This document shows positions 1 through 8,208 of a stretch of DNA of 64,000 nucleotides, piece by piece. The stretch spans positions 3,410,001 to 3,474,000 of the forward strand of contig NZ_CP097349.1 of NCBI RefSeq assembly GCF_023516215.1, written 5' to 3'. Position 1 is the first letter of the stretch; the number at the start of each line of letters is the position of its first letter. A program made the position numbers and the translations under genes. This DNA is from Cytobacillus pseudoceanisediminis. GTDB lineage: Bacteria > Bacillota > Bacilli > Bacillales > Cytobacillaceae. The notes under the pieces were generated by a model, which was not told where the DNA came from, made no database searches, and was given only the letters and a program-made list of their open reading frames with translations.

Positions 1-31
1 TAGGGTGATGCATATTATTTGTATCACCCTA
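1..31. terminator. Hairpin at the left edge of the window
   Basis: A perfect 9-bp inverted repeat, TAGGGTGAT and ATCACCCTA, encloses a 13-nt AT-rich loop. It probably ends transcription of a gene to the left of the window. Neither side carries a strong T-run, so its direction is unclear. Confidence 0.35.
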
Positions 32-43
32 TAAATCTGCAAA

Positions 44-80
44 GCATCCTATAGTTTAAATATAATTCTACATAAATCTT
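44..80 (+). repeat. CTGCCCC element, right box only
   Basis: GCATCCTATAGTTTAA followed by an ATTC...CACAAATCT-like tail matches the right end of the copy after the first IS (from about 14492). Left box and hairpin are absent. The stretch from here to the next copy shows no gene. Confidence 0.5.
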
Positions 81-280
81 ATTTAACATTATTTATTTTA
101 CAGCTATAAAATGAACCAAAGTCAGATGCTGCGTTTTATGTTTTTTACGCGATTTAAGTAATGATCGTCTACTGTTTTAAATGTTTGTTATAAAAGTACA
201 TCTAAATATAGAATAAACCTTCAAGTCCTTATGTTCCCCTTTAACATAAATTACTCTTCTGCTTATACCTTTAAAAGACA

Positions 281-358
281 TACCTAACTTTTTTGTTCAA
301 CAAAAAGAAAACCACCTATTGGCAGCTGAATTTTACGATAGTCCTTTTGCTTCACAAT
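281..358 (+). repeat. CTGCCCC element, decayed copy
   Basis: The left box has lost its CCTGCCCC core but keeps GTTCAACAAAAAG. The hairpin survives as CCACC...GGCAGCTG and the right box as GTCCTTTTGCTTCAC. It lies 5 nt beyond the stop codon of the Nudix gene to its right. Confidence 0.55.
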
Positions 359-363
359 GAGAG

Positions 364-798
364 TCATGTCAATTGAATTGGAATCAGTGCCTCGGCTTTC
401 TTAATATTTTCTTTTAAGTAAATAGGTGATTTTGGGTGGTTTAAAATTTCTTCTGAAGTTAACCAAAACACCTTTTCTACCTCATCAGGAATAATAGGTA
501 ACGCCTCACCAGATTCATATTCGCAAAGAAAAACAACATCCACCACATTTTGACCAGTATCTGTTACAAAAGAGGTGCTATTTACATAAGTTAAACTGTC
601 TTTTACTTTTACACCGACTTCTTCTAAAATTTCACGTTTTACAGTTCTTTCTAGTATATTAGATGAACTTCCTTCTATATCCACCTTACCTCCAACTAGG
701 GAAAGCAGACCTCCAGCGTGTTCCTCTTTTTTACTTCTTTCAATTATTAGCCACTTGTCATTTTTCCTTATAGCACCTTCAACATTTACAATAAACAT
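364..798 (-). CDS. Nudix hydrolase
   Basis: A 144-residue Nudix-fold enzyme. Members hydrolyse nucleoside diphosphates linked to another moiety, using divalent metal. The Nudix helix is at about residues 36-63 and ends in REILEEVGV, with the metal-binding glutamates present. Compared with the textbook box there are four extra residues between GGK and REILEE, a spacing I believe occurs in a Bacillus subgroup of uncertain substrate. Cytosolic, no signal peptide. It is a lone minus-strand gene with a CTGCCCC element after its stop and another upstream, so it behaves as one unit of the array. The fold assignment is firm; the substrate is unknown. Confidence 0.85.
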   Translation of the reverse strand: MFIVNVEGAIRKNDKWLIIERSKKEEHAGGLLSLVGGKVDIEGSSSNILERTVKREILEEVGVKVKDSLTYVNSTSFVTDTGQNVVDVVFLCEYESGEALPIIPDEVEKVFWLTSEEILNHPKSPIYLKENIKKAEALIPIQLT

Positions 799-870
799 TT
801 TAAGTCCCCCAATATTTAATTGTATTTATTTTTCTTTAAATCTCATTAACTTCCCTTCCATTACTATGTT

Positions 871-968
871 TTTATTTCAGCTAACCTGCACCTTCAGCTG
901 TACAAAAAAACCGACTGGGTTTGGCAGCTGAACTCGAACATCAGCATCCACCATTGTATAAGACAAGA
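871..968 (+). repeat. CTGCCCC element, full copy
   Basis: The left box reads CTAACCTGCACC...TGTACAAAAAAA, the hairpin CCGACTGGGTTTGGCAGCTG is imperfect, and the right box is GCATCCACCATTGTATAAG. It ends 4 nt from the stop codon of the ABM-domain gene. Confidence 0.7.
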
Positions 969-972
969 ATCA

Positions 973-1299
973 TTATATTTCGAAAAAGTTATCGCGTTCT
1001 ACTTTACACACTCTTAGTGCGAAACTCTTATACCATTCATTTTTACCTCTAACCTGTGCAACTTGATGTGCCGAGTATTCCTTCCAATTCTTTATTGCAT
1101 CCAATGAAGCCCAATATGAAACTGTAATTCCCAACCCTTCATCACGAGCACTTTCCAGGCCTAAGAATCCCTTTTGCTGAGAAGCTAACTCTGCCATTTT
1201 TTCCGCCATTTTTCCGTAACCTCTATCTCCCTCAGTTCTCTGTGATGAAAATATTACTGCGTAATAAGGTGGTTCAGGAGTTTTTACAATTCCATTCAT
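973..1299 (-). CDS. Antibiotic biosynthesis monooxygenase (ABM) domain protein
   Basis: A 108-residue single-domain dimeric alpha/beta barrel protein of the ABM superfamily. The core YYAVIFSSQRTEGD, the GFLGLESARDEG strand and YWASLDAIKNWK helix are typical of a Bacillus subgroup annotated as antibiotic biosynthesis monooxygenase, though many members have no shown monooxygenase role. I chose the ATG preceded by GGAGG with 8-nt spacing; an upstream in-frame extension would run into the next CTGCCCC element and lacks a ribosome binding site. A lone cassette-like gene. Confidence 0.8.
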   Translation of the reverse strand: MNGIVKTPEPPYYAVIFSSQRTEGDRGYGKMAEKMAELASQQKGFLGLESARDEGLGITVSYWASLDAIKNWKEYSAHQVAQVRGKNEWYKSFALRVCKVERDNFFEI

Positions 1300-1360
1300 A
1301 CATTGTTTCCTCCAGTTTAATATTTTTATAATTCCCGCTATTCTATTATAAATATTTTTA

Positions 1361-1410
1361 AACAAGAAAAGCGACTGCCTTATTGAGCAATCGCACACTA
1401 TTTAATAAGA
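1361..1410 (+). repeat. CTGCCCC element, GCGA/TCGC hairpin variant
   Basis: AACAAGAAAA is followed by a hairpin with GCGA-TGC and GCA-TCGC arms and a right box CACACTATTTAATAAG. The left CCTGCCCC core is missing. The hairpin variant is shared with the copies at 28166 and 49855. Confidence 0.55.
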
Positions 1411-1519
1411 TATTTACTTATGGTTTCATTTGGTCATTTGCATCCATTTATAATCTGCCTGGGGTCGCAGTCATTATCAAGACATGCTCGGCTACTTTTC
1501 ATTAACTTGAATATTTTTA

Positions 1520-1744
1520 TCAAACGCATAAATGCTGACAAGCTTCGGCCTGAACTAATTCCTCCAATTTTTTTACTTTAGCAGAATCCTCATAAATTCT
1601 TTTCACTAATGTGGTCCTTGCCGTGATTCTCCAGGATGAGGTCAGCGAAAAAGACACACAGTCAGGCAATTTTACATTACATAACATCCATGAACTTTTA
1701 TTTATATAAATATCACTTAAATCCCCTATGATTTCGGGATAATG
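1520..1744 (-). pseudogene. Unrecognised coding remnant
   Basis: About 70 codons stay open directly after, and in the same frame as, the stop of the DUF402 gene. They include ...SLTSSWRITARTTLVKR and end ...QAEACQHLCV. There is no ribosome binding site and no good start; the only in-frame ATG lies about 20 codons in. Amino-acid composition looks coding. I do not recognise the family. It could be the C-terminal fragment of a former array gene. The rest of the 1300-1747 gap holds one repeat copy and nothing else I can name. Confidence 0.3.
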
Positions 1745-1747
1745 ACT

Positions 1748-2236
1748 TTACGTATGCTTTTTCACAAACTGCTCCAACAAAGGAATAAATTTCTCATGCG
1801 CATAAATGCCTTCAGATTCTGAAATCGTTTGAAGAAGAACATGATGAATAGATTTTGTTAATAAGTTTAAAGCCTGCTGGACAGAACCATTCTCAAATTT
1901 CTCCAATGACTCAGGCAATTCATCCTCGTCTAGAATAAAATATTCTCCATTCGGAAGTACTAAAATATCGATTATTAAATCTTCAAAACATACCATTCTA
2001 TCGCTTATCAATGTATTTTTTACAATGTTAAAATATGAGCCCAAATACTTTCCTTTATGGTCTCTCCAGAAATATAGATTATATGGGCGATTTTCCCAGT
2101 AATAAGCAATTGTATAGCTGCCTCTCGGTATTGTTAATTGAGTTTGATTGGCTTTCATTGTAAAAGTGTCTTCAATAATATGAAAAAGCACCGCACTTTG
2201 ATTTTGCACTGTCAACAGCATACAATTATATTCCAC
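1748..2236 (-). CDS. DUF402 domain protein, start uncertain
   Basis: A 162-residue DUF402 protein. The family includes nucleoside tri/diphosphate phosphatases and FomD. The diagnostic run DLIIDILVLPNGEYFILDEDELP is present near residues 87-109. The start given is a GTG without a ribosome binding site. The same frame stays open upstream for 25 codons and encodes ERKIRYDSEVVEY, the expected N-terminal strand of the family. An ideal GGGAGG lies 8 nt before an ATA codon at 2309-2311, so the real start may be ATA, or an ATG that has mutated. Cytosolic. Lies next to a GNAT gene in the same orientation. Confidence 0.75.
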   Translation of the reverse strand: MEYNCMLLTVQNQSAVLFHIIEDTFTMKANQTQLTIPRGSYTIAYYWENRPYNLYFWRDHKGKYLGSYFNIVKNTLISDRMVCFEDLIIDILVLPNGEYFILDEDELPESLEKFENGSVQQALNLLTKSIHHVLLQTISESEGIYAHEKFIPLLEQFVKKHT

Positions 2237-2349
2237 GACTTCGGAATCATACCTTATTTTTCTTTCTATTATTTCAGCCCCATTGAATTGATGAGTTCTT
2301 AGATTTGTTATAGTAGAAACCTCCCAATGGCAAATTAGAAAAGATGTAT

Positions 2350-2826
2350 TTACAACATTAAATTCATTATGTACTGTTCGCCAATTGGCCCCATTTTTCT
2401 GCGTCCTGTATCCTGAAACCCAACTTTTACATACAGTTTTTGAGCAGCAATGTTTTTGTGATTAACAGCTAACACGATTTCATTACAGTCAGGGAATTCG
2501 TCAGCAGCAAATTTTCTTAATAATAACATAGCCTGCTTTGCATATCCTCGTCCTTGCTTAGCCTGGTTAATGGATAATGATGTTAGCAGCATCGCCTGCG
2601 GATTGTCCGAATACTCCTTTACTCTTTCAGTTGAATGCAATAAAAAGAAGCCCACTGGTTCTCCATCAAAAAGGATAACGATCCGATGCTGGCCTTCTGT
2701 TACTTCTTTATAATTGCTTGGCAGTGAAGTGAATTGAACCTGCTCTTTAGGAAGCTCAAAAGAATTCAAGATATCCATATGTTCATTAGAGAAATGTTTC
2801 AATTCCAAATAATTTGTCTTTTTCAT
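2350..2826 (-). CDS. GNAT family N-acetyltransferase
   Basis: A 158-residue GCN5-related acetyltransferase that moves an acetyl group from acetyl-CoA to an unknown amine. The acetyl-CoA motif is LSINQAKQGRGYAKQAM around residues 84-100, and the C-terminal AAQKLYVKVGFQDTGRR strand-helix is typical. A good ribosome binding site (GGGGGAG) precedes the ATG. A decayed relative of the N-terminal half lies at 43490-43653, where the VTEGQHRIVIL segment is preserved. Confidence 0.85.
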   Translation of the reverse strand: MKKTNYLELKHFSNEHMDILNSFELPKEQVQFTSLPSNYKEVTEGQHRIVILFDGEPVGFFLLHSTERVKEYSDNPQAMLLTSLSINQAKQGRGYAKQAMLLLRKFAADEFPDCNEIVLAVNHKNIAAQKLYVKVGFQDTGRRKMGPIGEQYIMNLML

Positions 2827-2890
2827 TTATTCTCCCCCTCGGTACAATAGTATGATAAGAACAAATGTTTGTACAGTTAAAATTTAGTTA

Positions 2891-2933
2891 TTAAACCAAA
2901 ACAAACAATAAGCTGCCGTGATGGCAGCTGGCA
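2891..2933 (+). repeat. CTGCCCC element, hairpin part
   Basis: The hairpin AGCTGCCGTGATGGCAGCT (2911-2929) and the start of a right box (GCAC) abut the stop codon of the methyltransferase gene. The left box is reduced to AAACCAAAACAAACAATA. Confidence 0.6.
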
Positions 2934-3557
2934 CTATTTTTTCTTGCATTTTATCATGAAGAAATTTATTGATGGTTTATTTTTCATATCCTTATTTGGC
3001 TCGTCAATTTCTGAAATCTCTATCAGGCCGTAATGTCCAAATTCTTGTTTTATGGTGTGAGAATCATAAAAAAACATTTTCACACCTTCCATGATCTCAA
3101 AATAATCTTTATCCAATTGTTTGCCCTTGCCAAACATGGGGGCTTTTTTTGAAACAGCTGTAAAAATCATATAGCCATTTGGCTTTAATTGATCATAGCA
3201 ATCTTTAATAAACTTCTCTCTCTCATCCTTATTCAATAAGTGAATAAGGGCATGGGAGAATACACCAGTGTAAAGCTGGTCATCAAAAGGCATGTCAGTT
3301 ACTGAGCCATGAAAAATTCTGCTGTCAATCCCATGTTGGCTTGCCAGATCAATGGCTGTTTTTGAAATCTCAATGCCTGTCACATTTATGCCATTTTCAA
3401 TAAAAACCTTCGCATTTCTTCCATATCCAAAACCCGGCAACAGTATATCCTTAACATTCTCTTCAAGGAAAAAGTCCTTTGTTAAGATAGCGGAATCTGC
3501 AGCCTCAAATCCCCACATCGTTTGTTTTTCTATAAAACTGGATTCCCAGAATTCCAT
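2934..3557 (-). CDS. Class I SAM-dependent methyltransferase
   Basis: A 207-residue Rossmann-fold methyltransferase. Motif I is ILLPGFGYGRN at residues 38-48, the acidic residue binding the ribose is in VTGIEIS, and motif II is around FHGSVTDMPF. The substrate is unknown; the family includes TehB-like enzymes. The start chosen (MEFWESS) has AAAGGAG about 11 nt upstream, whereas an ATG eleven codons earlier has none. A lone cytosolic enzyme in the array, with a repeat hairpin touching its stop codon. Confidence 0.8.
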   Translation of the reverse strand: MEFWESSFIEKQTMWGFEAADSAILTKDFFLEENVKDILLPGFGYGRNAKVFIENGINVTGIEISKTAIDLASQHGIDSRIFHGSVTDMPFDDQLYTGVFSHALIHLLNKDEREKFIKDCYDQLKPNGYMIFTAVSKKAPMFGKGKQLDKDYFEIMEGVKMFFYDSHTIKQEFGHYGLIEISEIDEPNKDMKNKPSINFFMIKCKKK

Positions 3558-3725
3558 TAGATCTCTATCTCCTTTATGTTTTATTTTCATTGCAGCACTA
3601 GCGGCTTAACACTTATATATTTTTTAATAACAGACATAATGACTCTTTAATAACTATAATTGTTTTTTATTTTTTTGTAAATGTAATTCCTTAACAATTA
3701 ACAGAATGTATTCTTTACTACAATT

Positions 3726-3806
3726 AAGTTAAGCCAGCCTGCTCCTTTAAGTAAACAAAAAGCTGCCTGATTTGGCAGCTGCTATGAAAAAGCACATGAT
3801 AATTAA
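3726..3806 (+). repeat. CTGCCCC element, full copy
   Basis: The left box is CCTGCTCCTTTAAGTAAACAA, the hairpin AGCTGCCTGATTTGGCAGCT is perfect (3761-3780), and the right box is GCACATGATAATTAAG. It ends 9 nt before the stop codon of the second Nudix gene. Confidence 0.75.
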
Positions 3807-3815
3807 GGAGCGATA

Positions 3816-4232
3816 TTATGTACCTTCAACCCAATAAGTAGTTTTCCTCAAGATAAGATCGTTTTTAAATAATTCTTCATATACAGCCGATAACTCATCC
3901 GGAAATTTCACTATCCCAGCATCACTTACAAATCGGATTCCCTTTATCTTATTTAATTCATTCATACAAGGTACACCGCTGACAGAATCTGCAAAGTAGA
4001 AGTAACCCGTCCACTGGATATTTCTGAAATAGAAATTTCCCTGATACACCTCAGTAAGTGCATGAACGGTTAATCCGATTTCCTCTTTTACTTCCCGTTT
4101 TGCACACTTTGATGGAGTTTCGCCTAATTCCTGTTTTCCCCCTGGAAAATTCCACAGATCCCCTCTATCTTGTACTACTAAAATATGATGGTCCACATCT
4201 TTTATCAGGACACGGGTGAAAATATTTTGCAT
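3816..4232 (-). CDS. Nudix hydrolase
   Basis: A 138-residue Nudix enzyme with a canonical box at residues 31-54, GGKQELGETPSKCAKREVKE followed by EIGL, including all metal-binding glutamates. It probably clears a modified or toxic nucleotide, but the substrate cannot be read from sequence. The start is the ATG with GGAGAGG 11 nt upstream; longer in-frame readings start in AT-rich DNA with no ribosome binding site. It is not closely related to the Nudix gene at 364, so it is an independent array member. The 290 bp upstream hold nothing I can identify. Confidence 0.85.
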   Translation of the reverse strand: MQNIFTRVLIKDVDHHILVVQDRGDLWNFPGGKQELGETPSKCAKREVKEEIGLTVHALTEVYQGNFYFRNIQWTGYFYFADSVSGVPCMNELNKIKGIRFVSDAGIVKFPDELSAVYEELFKNDLILRKTTYWVEGT

Positions 4233-4526
4233 ATACGCTTTTTCCTCTCCACTAAAAGAAACAATTTTATGGCATAGAAGATACAGCCAAATCAATAAAA
4301 ACGATTGCAAAAACTAAAAAACCATGAAAAAGCTAGAATACAATACCAATTTTGGCTCTCTTATTTGTTTATAAAGGGTAAGTCCCGACTCGATCGAAAT
4401 AATCCATGTAATCATGCCCCATAGGGAAAATAAAAAGCCAAAATTTGCAATCAATAACAATCAAATGAAAAAATAATAAAGACCAGGATACCGTTTAAAT
4501 TCTTTCAATCTCATCACAGGAGTTAC

Positions 4527-5617
4527 TCAACAAAGGCACCCTGACTTTTGGGATCTAATAGAAAGAATTGCCGAAAGCAAATATTCAGCGTCCAATCCTA
4601 CTCCGCAAATCAAAGCCGAGCCTCGCTGATATTGCCAGGGTAAGCCTATAAAATACAGGCCCTTAACTTCAGTGATCCCCCTTTTATGTATTGGTTTTCC
4701 TTCATTGGAGATGACACCTTTTATATTAATCCAGTCGTATGAAGGAACGAAACCAGTGGACCAGATAATACTATCGAATTTCCTCCGAGTCTGATCTTCA
4801 AATAGAACTTCTGTATCATTGATGTGTAAAACTTTAGGTTTTACATCAACCTTTTTGACTTTTATGAGTTCTTTCAGTTCCTTTCCAAAAATCGGGTCCT
4901 TCTGTTTTTGAAACCAGCTGCCTTTTACTGTATCTTTTCCTGCAAACAGCAGACCGAGTTTATCCAGCCAATAAAAAACACTTCTTCCAAGTATCGTTAA
5001 TGGCAAAAATTTCATACTGTGACCAACAGCTATTGTGACGCTCTTATCTTTTGCTAATTCCACGGCGATTTGTGCCCCGGAATTGCCGCCGCCCACAACC
5101 AATATCTTACTTCCTGGCACTTCACCTGGGGAATGATATTCAGAAGAGTGAAGCTGAAAGGTATTTGCCCCCTTTTTATGGCATTAGGTATATATGGTTT
5201 TTGAAATGCTCCAGTTGCAATGATTACTTGCTTAGCAATCATCTTCCCGCTATTAGTTTCTAAGAGAAATGAACCATCAGGCTGTTTATTTAACTTAATT
5301 ACATTAGTGTTAAGCATGACTGGAAGATCAAAATGCTTAACATAGTCAATCAAATAGTCCGCCATCTCATCTTTCGCTGGAAGTTCATTTGATGAACCTC
5401 CCATTTGTAATCCAGGCAAACTGCTATATCGGCGTGGGGTAAATAAAACCAGGGAATGGTATCTTTTCCTCCAGGAGTCCCCCGCGTCCCCAGTTTTTTC
5501 CAATATGACAAAGGATACATTTTCTTTTTTTAAATAATATCCCATTGCTAATCCTGCCTGACCTCCACCAATAATGGCCACTTCATAATTTATTATGTTC
5601 TCACTCCTCTCACACAA
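4527..5617 (-). CDS. FAD/NADPH-dependent monooxygenase (CzcO-like), frameshifted
   Basis: A flavin-containing monooxygenase-type oxidoreductase of about 360 residues, read here in two frames. The N-terminal part has the FAD motif GGGQAG at residues 17-22. The C-terminal part has the NADPH motif GGGNSGAQIA and the late IWSTGF motif. The frames join near 5164-5175, in an AAAAAGGGGG run: one extra A restores GANTFQLHSSEYHSPGEVPG, the linker expected in the family. Either a base was undercalled or the gene is a recent pseudogene. Predicted cytosolic; substrate unknown. A repeat hairpin lies upstream, but none directly after the stop. Confidence 0.75.
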
Positions 5618-5685
5618 AAGTTATTCAAATATTGATTTGAATATTATTATATAATAACCAGAAAAAGGAATACACATTTTAAAAA

Positions 5686-5720
5686 TAAAAACAGCTGCCT
5701 CTTGGCAGCTGTTCATAAAA
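5686..5720 (+). repeat. CTGCCCC element, hairpin part
   Basis: The perfect hairpin CAGCTGCCTCTTGGCAGCTG follows AAAAATAAAAA. No left core or right box is recognisable. A second weak hairpin (GGACCTTC...GAAGGCCC, about 5724-5753) lies between it and the CueP stop. Confidence 0.6.
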
Positions 5721-5755
5721 AATGGACCTTCTTTGTCGATGAACCGAAGGCCCCT

Positions 5756-6283
5756 TTAAGTTAATTGCATGGTTGTAATACAAGTACCCTCATTCTCAAA
5801 AGTTAAAATTTCTGATTCCGATGTTTTTCCATCATACTTAATCTTTATTTGATATGTTTCATCTCTTGGGAGCCATAAATCAAAAAATCCATTTGCTTGG
5901 GACTTTACTTTTTCGTTCAAAATGACATTGCCTTTCGTATCTTCGATATATACATCAAACTCTTTATCAGCTAATTCACCTTGACAACCTGTCAAGCTAT
6001 GATTAGTTCAAGGGTGGGTTTCATTAACGTAAGGTGCAATTGAAACGAAAAACTCTTCTTTCGGCAGATCATAGACTAATTCTTCACCATCCGCTTTTTT
6101 TACCAGTAGCTGCTGTGAGGTAATCGAAGCAGACTCGCTCTTAACGTTTCCTGCACTATAATCATTCACCAATTCCTTGATGTTATCAGCCTTCAAAGCG
6201 GCCTCATCATTTGAATCGGCTTGTCCACAGCCAGCTAATACTATTGAAATGAGTAAGACAGACAGAAATAGTTTTACCTTCAC
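5756..6283 (-). CDS. cueP: CueP-family lipoprotein with an in-frame UGA at a conserved Cys
   Basis: A CueP-like copper-binding envelope protein of about 175 residues with a lipoprotein signal (VLLISIVLAGC). The sequences NVKSESASITSQQL, DLPKEEFFVSIAPYVNETHP, LTGCQGEL and SQANGFFDLWLPRDETY are characteristic of the family. In bacteria, CueP binds copper outside the cytoplasm. A TGA at 6008-6010 interrupts the frame where homologues, as I recall them, have the first Cys of the metal-site region; the frame continues without a shift. This is a nonsense mutation or, less likely, a selenocysteine codon: a perfect 7-bp hairpin with a GGT loop begins 11 nt after it (5980-5996). GTG start with a modest ribosome binding site. 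Confidence 0.75.
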
Positions 6284-6379
6284 CTTTGTTCACATCCTTA
6301 TTCAGTTTCATGCTTAAATGACTATTGCCAAAGTAAACAATAGCAAATAAATATGGAGAAATTATGGAGAAATGATTTG

Positions 6380-6408
6380 CAGCACCCGCTGCTTAAATAA
6401 GCAATTCG
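6380..6408 (+). repeat. CTGCCCC element, right box only
   Basis: GCACCCGCTGCTTAAATAAGCAATTC resembles the right box and tail of complete copies, such as that at 23982. There is no hairpin or left box. Confidence 0.5.
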
Positions 6409-6464
6409 AATGTAACTATGCTAAAGTTATCATGCATAGATATTTTCAGAGGCTGTGAGTCAAA

Positions 6465-7418
6465 TTGAACTTAATTGAAAAATTATATACTGTTATAATA
6501 TTTTTAGCAGTGATTTTTGGTATTAGTATAGGGCAAGCAGAGTTAATAAGGGCTAATGCGGAAAGTTTTATTGTGCCTTTATTAGTAGCAATGCTATATA
6601 TTACTTTTTTACAAATTCCTATTGAAGATATCAAGATAGCTTTTAAGAACATAAAATTTACATACACTTCAATCCTCATAAACTTTGTCTGGACACCCAT
6701 CCTGGCATGGCTGCTGGCAATGGTATTTTTAGGCGATAATCCATCACTATATATTGGATTTATTATGCTGATGGTTACACCATGCACTGATTGGTACCTA
6801 ATCTTTACAGGCATAGCAAAAGGAAATGTTGCCTTATCAACTGCTATCCTGCCTCTAAACTTAATCTTACAGGTCATATTGCTGCCTATCTGCCTTCTGA
6901 TCTTTGGCGGAACGACAGGAGTAATAGAACTGGGGTTTTTAGTTGAAAGTATTCTGGTTGCATTAATCATACCGTTAGTTCTGGCTGTTTTAACAAAGAT
7001 ACTCTTAAAAAACAAGGATCAGTTAAGAGAAAGCCTTGTATCCAGCCTTAGCGTGCTGCCAATTATTTTTCTAAGCTTTGCCATCGTGGCAATGTTTGCG
7101 TCACAGGGACAATTATTGCTTAACCATTTAGATTTACTGTGGAAAATAACAATACCTATCCTTTTATTTTTTATGATTAATCTTTTTGTCAGTCAAAAAG
7201 CTGGACAGCTTATGAGATTCCCGAACTCCGACAGAGCCAGTTTAAGCTTGACCACTTTAGCCAGAAATTCCCCGATTGCTTTAGCCATTGCTATGACTGC
7301 ATTTCCAGACCAGCCTTTGATTGCGTTGACCTTAGTAGTAGGCCCTCTGCTGGAATTGCCTATCCTGGCAGTCATCACCCAGATTTTATTATTTATCACT
7401 AAAGAGAAAAGAACATAA
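6465..7418 (+). CDS. Bile acid:sodium symporter / ACR3-like transporter
   Basis: A 317-residue integral membrane protein with about ten hydrophobic helices. The segment MLMVTPCTDWYLIFTGIAKGN around residues 103-123 matches the APCT...W-G-LAKG signature of the arsenite (ACR3) and bile acid:sodium symporter superfamily, and a second half has the matching ARNSPIALAIA helix. It may export arsenite or carry an organic anion; no arsR or arsC lies beside it. The start is TTG with a weak AGAGG upstream. First plus-strand gene in the window, ending in its own terminator and not in a repeat copy. Confidence 0.75.
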   Translation: MNLIEKLYTVIIFLAVIFGISIGQAELIRANAESFIVPLLVAMLYITFLQIPIEDIKIAFKNIKFTYTSILINFVWTPILAWLLAMVFLGDNPSLYIGFIMLMVTPCTDWYLIFTGIAKGNVALSTAILPLNLILQVILLPICLLIFGGTTGVIELGFLVESILVALIIPLVLAVLTKILLKNKDQLRESLVSSLSVLPIIFLSFAIVAMFASQGQLLLNHLDLLWKITIPILLFFMINLFVSQKAGQLMRFPNSDRASLSLTTLARNSPIALAIAMTAFPDQPLIALTLVVGPLLELPILAVITQILLFITKEKRT

Positions 7419-7422
7419 AAAT

Positions 7423-7461
7423 GAAAGCACATATCCTTTTTATTTATGAATATGTGCTTTC
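7423..7461. terminator. Terminator after the BASS/ACR3 gene
   Basis: The 12-bp inverted repeat GAAAGCACATAT / ATATGTGCTTTC sits directly after the stop codon, with a T-rich loop and a short TT tail. It could work in both directions. Confidence 0.7.
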
Positions 7462-7533
7462 TTAACTTGTCTCAATAGCACAAAAAAGGTTGTTAATCTA
7501 ACATTCATGTGAATACATTAGTTATAACACCCC

Positions 7534-8073
7534 TCATATCTTCCCTTCTCTAATCTGCCCAATCAGCTTATCCAGCCAATAAATAGCGTGCTCTGCTTTG
7601 GTCGACACATACCCGCCAAGAAACTCGATCAGTTTCTCATTATCTTTGTCTTTTTCAATCAGCTGTTCAAAACTTTTATAATACTCCCACTTAGCCTTGG
7701 AGCTCTTTAATTTCTCTTCAAGGATAGCGACTGCTTTATCTTGATCTACATATTTGATGTTGGCTAAACCCACCAACATTTCACCGATCGAATCGGCCGT
7801 TTCAAACAATTTGTAGATTTTTTTCGGCAGCTCTTCCCGGCCTTTAGCTGTGATTTCAAATATTTGTTTATCCGGCCGATGTTCTTCTTTAATTATTTCG
7901 ACTGTTGCAATTAAGCCCTGTTTCGCTAATGAATCGAAATGGTAGTACAGCTTGCTTTCTGTCAATCCAGCTAGCTGATCAAATGGAATAGGCTCTGAAA
8001 GCTGCTTTTTTATTTTATAAGGATAATTCTTACCCTCCATCAGTTTGGTTAATATAAATATTTGAATGGTCAT
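7534..8073 (-). CDS. PadR family transcriptional regulator
   Basis: A 179-residue PadR-type regulator. An N-terminal winged helix (about residues 1-80; FILTKLMEGKNYPYKIKKQL and KLYYHFDSLAKQGLI) is followed by a C-terminal helical dimerisation domain. PadR proteins are usually repressors released by small aromatic or membrane-active compounds. GGAG lies 8 nt before the ATG. It lies downstream of the P450 gene on the same strand and could regulate it, though the 135-bp gap leaves this open. Confidence 0.85.
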   Translation of the reverse strand: MTIQIFILTKLMEGKNYPYKIKKQLSEPIPFDQLAGLTESKLYYHFDSLAKQGLIATVEIIKEEHRPDKQIFEITAKGREELPKKIYKLFETADSIGEMLVGLANIKYVDQDKAVAILEEKLKSSKAKWEYYKSFEQLIEKDKDNEKLIEFLGGYVSTKAEHAIYWLDKLIGQIREGKI

Positions 8074-8208
8074 TCTTTATGCTCCTTCAAGAGAATTACC
8101 CTTATTTTAGCAAAATGAATCTGGCATTTCAGCCTCATCCTTTACCTCTCCAATATTAAAACTCCCTTAAAGCAGTCAGTGTGCCTGCTTTAAGGGAGCC
8201 TTTATTCC

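Noticed and set aside
6446..7015. Long minus-strand open frame (about 190 codons) opposite the BASS/ACR3 gene
   Set aside because: Antisense shadow of a clear membrane protein gene; no ribosome binding site and low-complexity basic translation.
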